From assembly GCA_040235375.1 (NCBI GenBank), contig JBECKQ010000228.1, forward strand, positions 1-16,533: a stretch of 16,533 bases of DNA, read 5' to 3'. A program made the translations under genes and the position numbers. Below the pieces are notes generated by a model that saw only the letters and a list, made by a program, of their open reading frames with translations, searched no databases and was not told where the DNA came from. Shown piece by piece: positions 15,333-16,533 of the stretch. Within the stretch, counting starts at the first letter, position 1. Each line of letters opens with the position of its first letter. Origin of the DNA: JBECKQ01 sp040235375. Lineage in GTDB: Bacteria > Planctomycetota > Phycisphaerae > UBA1845.

Positions 15333-16058
15333 TCAGCCGAAAGACTTGGTCGGTTTGGCTGCCGCGAGAAGGTCTTTGAAGCGCTCGGCGGTCGAGCCTG
15401 ATTTGCGCGCGGCCAGGTAGCGATCGACGAACGGCCCCTCGATGCACTGGCGAAGCTCCTCGGCGGCGATCGAGGCGGCCAGCGTCTTGATGTCCGCCGC
15501 GGCCGCCGTATCGTTCGGCGACGCCAGCCCCGCGCGCTCCAGGTCGATCTGCCGGAATCGAAACGCTCCGTTGCGCCGGGAGACGAGCAGGTGGCGCTCG
15601 GAATAGTCGTGATGATGGAAGCCGGCATCGTGCAGCCGCGCGGTGTGTTCGGCCAGGGCCCCGATCAACGCGTCCGCCTCGTCGCGATTGCGCCGCCAAT
15701 AGCGCTCGAGCGGAATCTCGCCCGGCACCTCGCGCATGAGAAAGAACATCCGCCAGCGCATGCCGTACCGCCGTTCGAGCCCGCGGGCCACGACCATCGG
15801 CCCGGTGAAGCCTCCGGCGTTCAGCCAGTCGATCATGGCCAGCTCGTGCAGCCCCTGGGCGACGAACCGCCGAAACACCTGCCCCGGCGTGAACCAGAAC
15901 CGCTTGAGATAGTGCGTGCAGCCGTCCACCTCGACGCGGACCACGCTCCGCCCGCGGTGCACGCGCATCGCCTCGCCGTCCACGCGAAAAGCATCGTCGA
16001 GATTGTCAAAAACGCTGATGTTCACGGTCGTTTGTTTGTCGTCGCATAGAGGCGGCAA
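15333..16058 (-). CDS. Lipopolysaccharide kinase-like protein (WaaP/KdkA, InaA family)
   Basis: A small protein-kinase-like fold of up to 241 residues that in the family phosphorylates LPS core heptose or Kdo at the cytoplasmic face. The nucleotide-binding lysine is in 'HYLKRF' (Lys52). The catalytic loop is 'LHDAGFHHHDYSERHLLV' (142-159), with the His150-Asp151 pair in place of the eukaryotic HRD. The metal-binding Asp172 lies in 'QIDLERA' (170-176), the D-x-x-R form typical of WaaP/KdkA. Between Lys52 and the loop, 'FFLMREVPG' is the hinge. The start is uncertain: TTG 16058 opens the frame, GTG 16025 is an alternative, and neither has a clear Shine-Dalgarno site. Added core phosphates bind divalent cations and tighten the outer membrane, which fits the envelope theme nearby. 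All key residues are present. Confidence 0.85.
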   Translation of the reverse strand: MPPLCDDKQTTVNISVFDNLDDAFRVDGEAMRVHRGRSVVRVEVDGCTHYLKRFWFTPGQVFRRFVAQGLHELAMIDWLNAGGFTGPMVVARGLERRYGMRWRMFFLMREVPGEIPLERYWRRNRDEADALIGALAEHTARLHDAGFHHHDYSERHLLVSRRNGAFRFRQIDLERAGLASPNDTAAAADIKTLAASIAAEELRQCIEGPFVDRYLAARKSGSTAERFKDLLAAAKPTKSFG

Positions 16059-16087
16059 CGCGTCGGCGTCGGCAACGTTGGCAAAGT

Positions 16088-16531
16088 CTAAGGTTCTTCA
16101 ACGCGGTGAACAACCTCATCGCGCAGCGCGGCGTCGGCAACGTGCGCCCTGCAACTGAGGAGCCACGTCGCCACAGCGCTTGCCTGCTTGCGGTTGGCCT
16201 GAAGTCGTACCCTGTAACGTCTCAGCGTAATCGGCCCCGCCAGTGATGTCCCCACGATCAATGCCCAGCCAAAAAAGCCCGAGTCCGCCCTGGCTTCCGC
16301 CAATCGCCGCCAGGGGTAGGAGGTTCTGTGGCCGGAGTGGCCGACTCGGAAACCTTGCGGCAAGACGATACAACGCATTCGTCGCTGGGCTCGTTGGAAT
16401 TCCCAGACTGCCGCCACCAGAAGAGGCACCGCAAAAAACAGGCCGAAGACGGTGATGATCGGACTGCGCAACCAAACAACTGCTAGCACTACAACACCAA
16501 CGACAATCGCAACCATCACAACGTGATGCAA
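16088..16531 (-). CDS. Membrane protein of unknown function, possible bacterial-PH-like domain
   Basis: Up to 147 residues are visible. The N-terminus is one or two tightly spaced hydrophobic helices (about 4-42), followed by a basic 'EFQRAQRRMR' and a beta-rich stretch: 'CIVLPQGFRV', 'SYPWRRLAEARAD', and 'RYRVRLQA' further on. A short helix at the C-terminus follows. Two N-terminal helices followed by a strand-rich domain with a 'YPWRRL' turn resemble bacterial PH-like (bPH/YcxB-type) membrane proteins, but this is only a pattern resemblance. The frame begins with TTG at 16531, two bases from the window edge, and remains open, so the true start may be outside. An internal ATG at 16516 would remove only five residues. 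It lies 29 bases upstream of the kinase-like gene on the same strand and may share its transcript. Confidence 0.55.
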   Translation of the reverse strand: MHHVVMVAIVVGVVVLAVVWLRSPIITVFGLFFAVPLLVAAVWEFQRAQRRMRCIVLPQGFRVGHSGHRTSYPWRRLAEARADSGFFGWALIVGTSLAGPITLRRYRVRLQANRKQASAVATWLLSCRAHVADAALRDEVVHRVEEP

Positions 16532-16533
16532 TG

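Noticed and set aside
16065..16143. A 14-base direct repeat (GGCGTCGGCAACGT) at 16065-16078 and 16130-16143.
   Set aside because: There are only two copies, one inside a coding region, built from common GC-rich codons; no third regular copy or insertion boundary was seen.
1..16533. CRISPR arrays, insertion sequences, tRNA or rRNA genes and prophage genes were looked for.
   Set aside because: No spaced repeat array, transposase motif, terminal inverted repeats, tRNA cloverleaf or phage gene could be recognised by eye on either strand.

Overview
The window is GC-rich bacterial DNA from a Gram-negative (diderm) organism. The evidence for two membranes is an outer-membrane efflux lipoprotein, a complete tripartite RND exporter, a WaaP/Kdo-kinase-like lipopolysaccharide kinase and several surface-glycan enzymes. 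No rRNA, tRNA, ribosomal or other phylogenetic marker is present, so the phylum cannot be fixed. A Planctomycetota-like or proteobacterial MAG is conceivable but not shown. No gene-free stretch exceeds 300 bases; the longest are 1580-1841 and 2514-2753.

Left part (1-2513). The 3' end of a GT4-type glycosyltransferase on the plus strand is followed by a minus-strand cluster. This cluster holds two tandem, clearly paralogous 119-residue membrane-anchored proteins of unknown family, a Bax-inhibitor-1-family pseudogene that has lost its middle, and a SAM-dependent methyltransferase.

Centre (2754-13843). A two-component system (OmpR-type regulator and CusS-like sensor kinase, minus strand) is divergent from a tightly packed six-gene plus-strand operon. 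The operon order is outer-membrane factor lipoprotein, 55-residue lipoprotein, periplasmic adaptor, heavy-metal-type RND pump, isoprenylcysteine-methyltransferase-like (CzcN-like) membrane protein, and ArnT/PMT-type GT-C glycosyltransferase. The shared 160-base intergenic region contains a CusR-like imperfect palindrome. The simplest reading is a metal-sensing and efflux locus in which envelope-modifying enzymes are co-transcribed with the pump. The exported ion is not evident, because the CusA methionine relay is not recognisable in the pump.

Right part (13873-16531, minus strand). A second GT-C-like membrane glycosyltransferase, an LPS-core-kinase-like protein and a two-helix membrane protein of unknown function. 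With the GT4 fragment at the left edge, this suggests that the efflux island sits among cell-surface polysaccharide genes.
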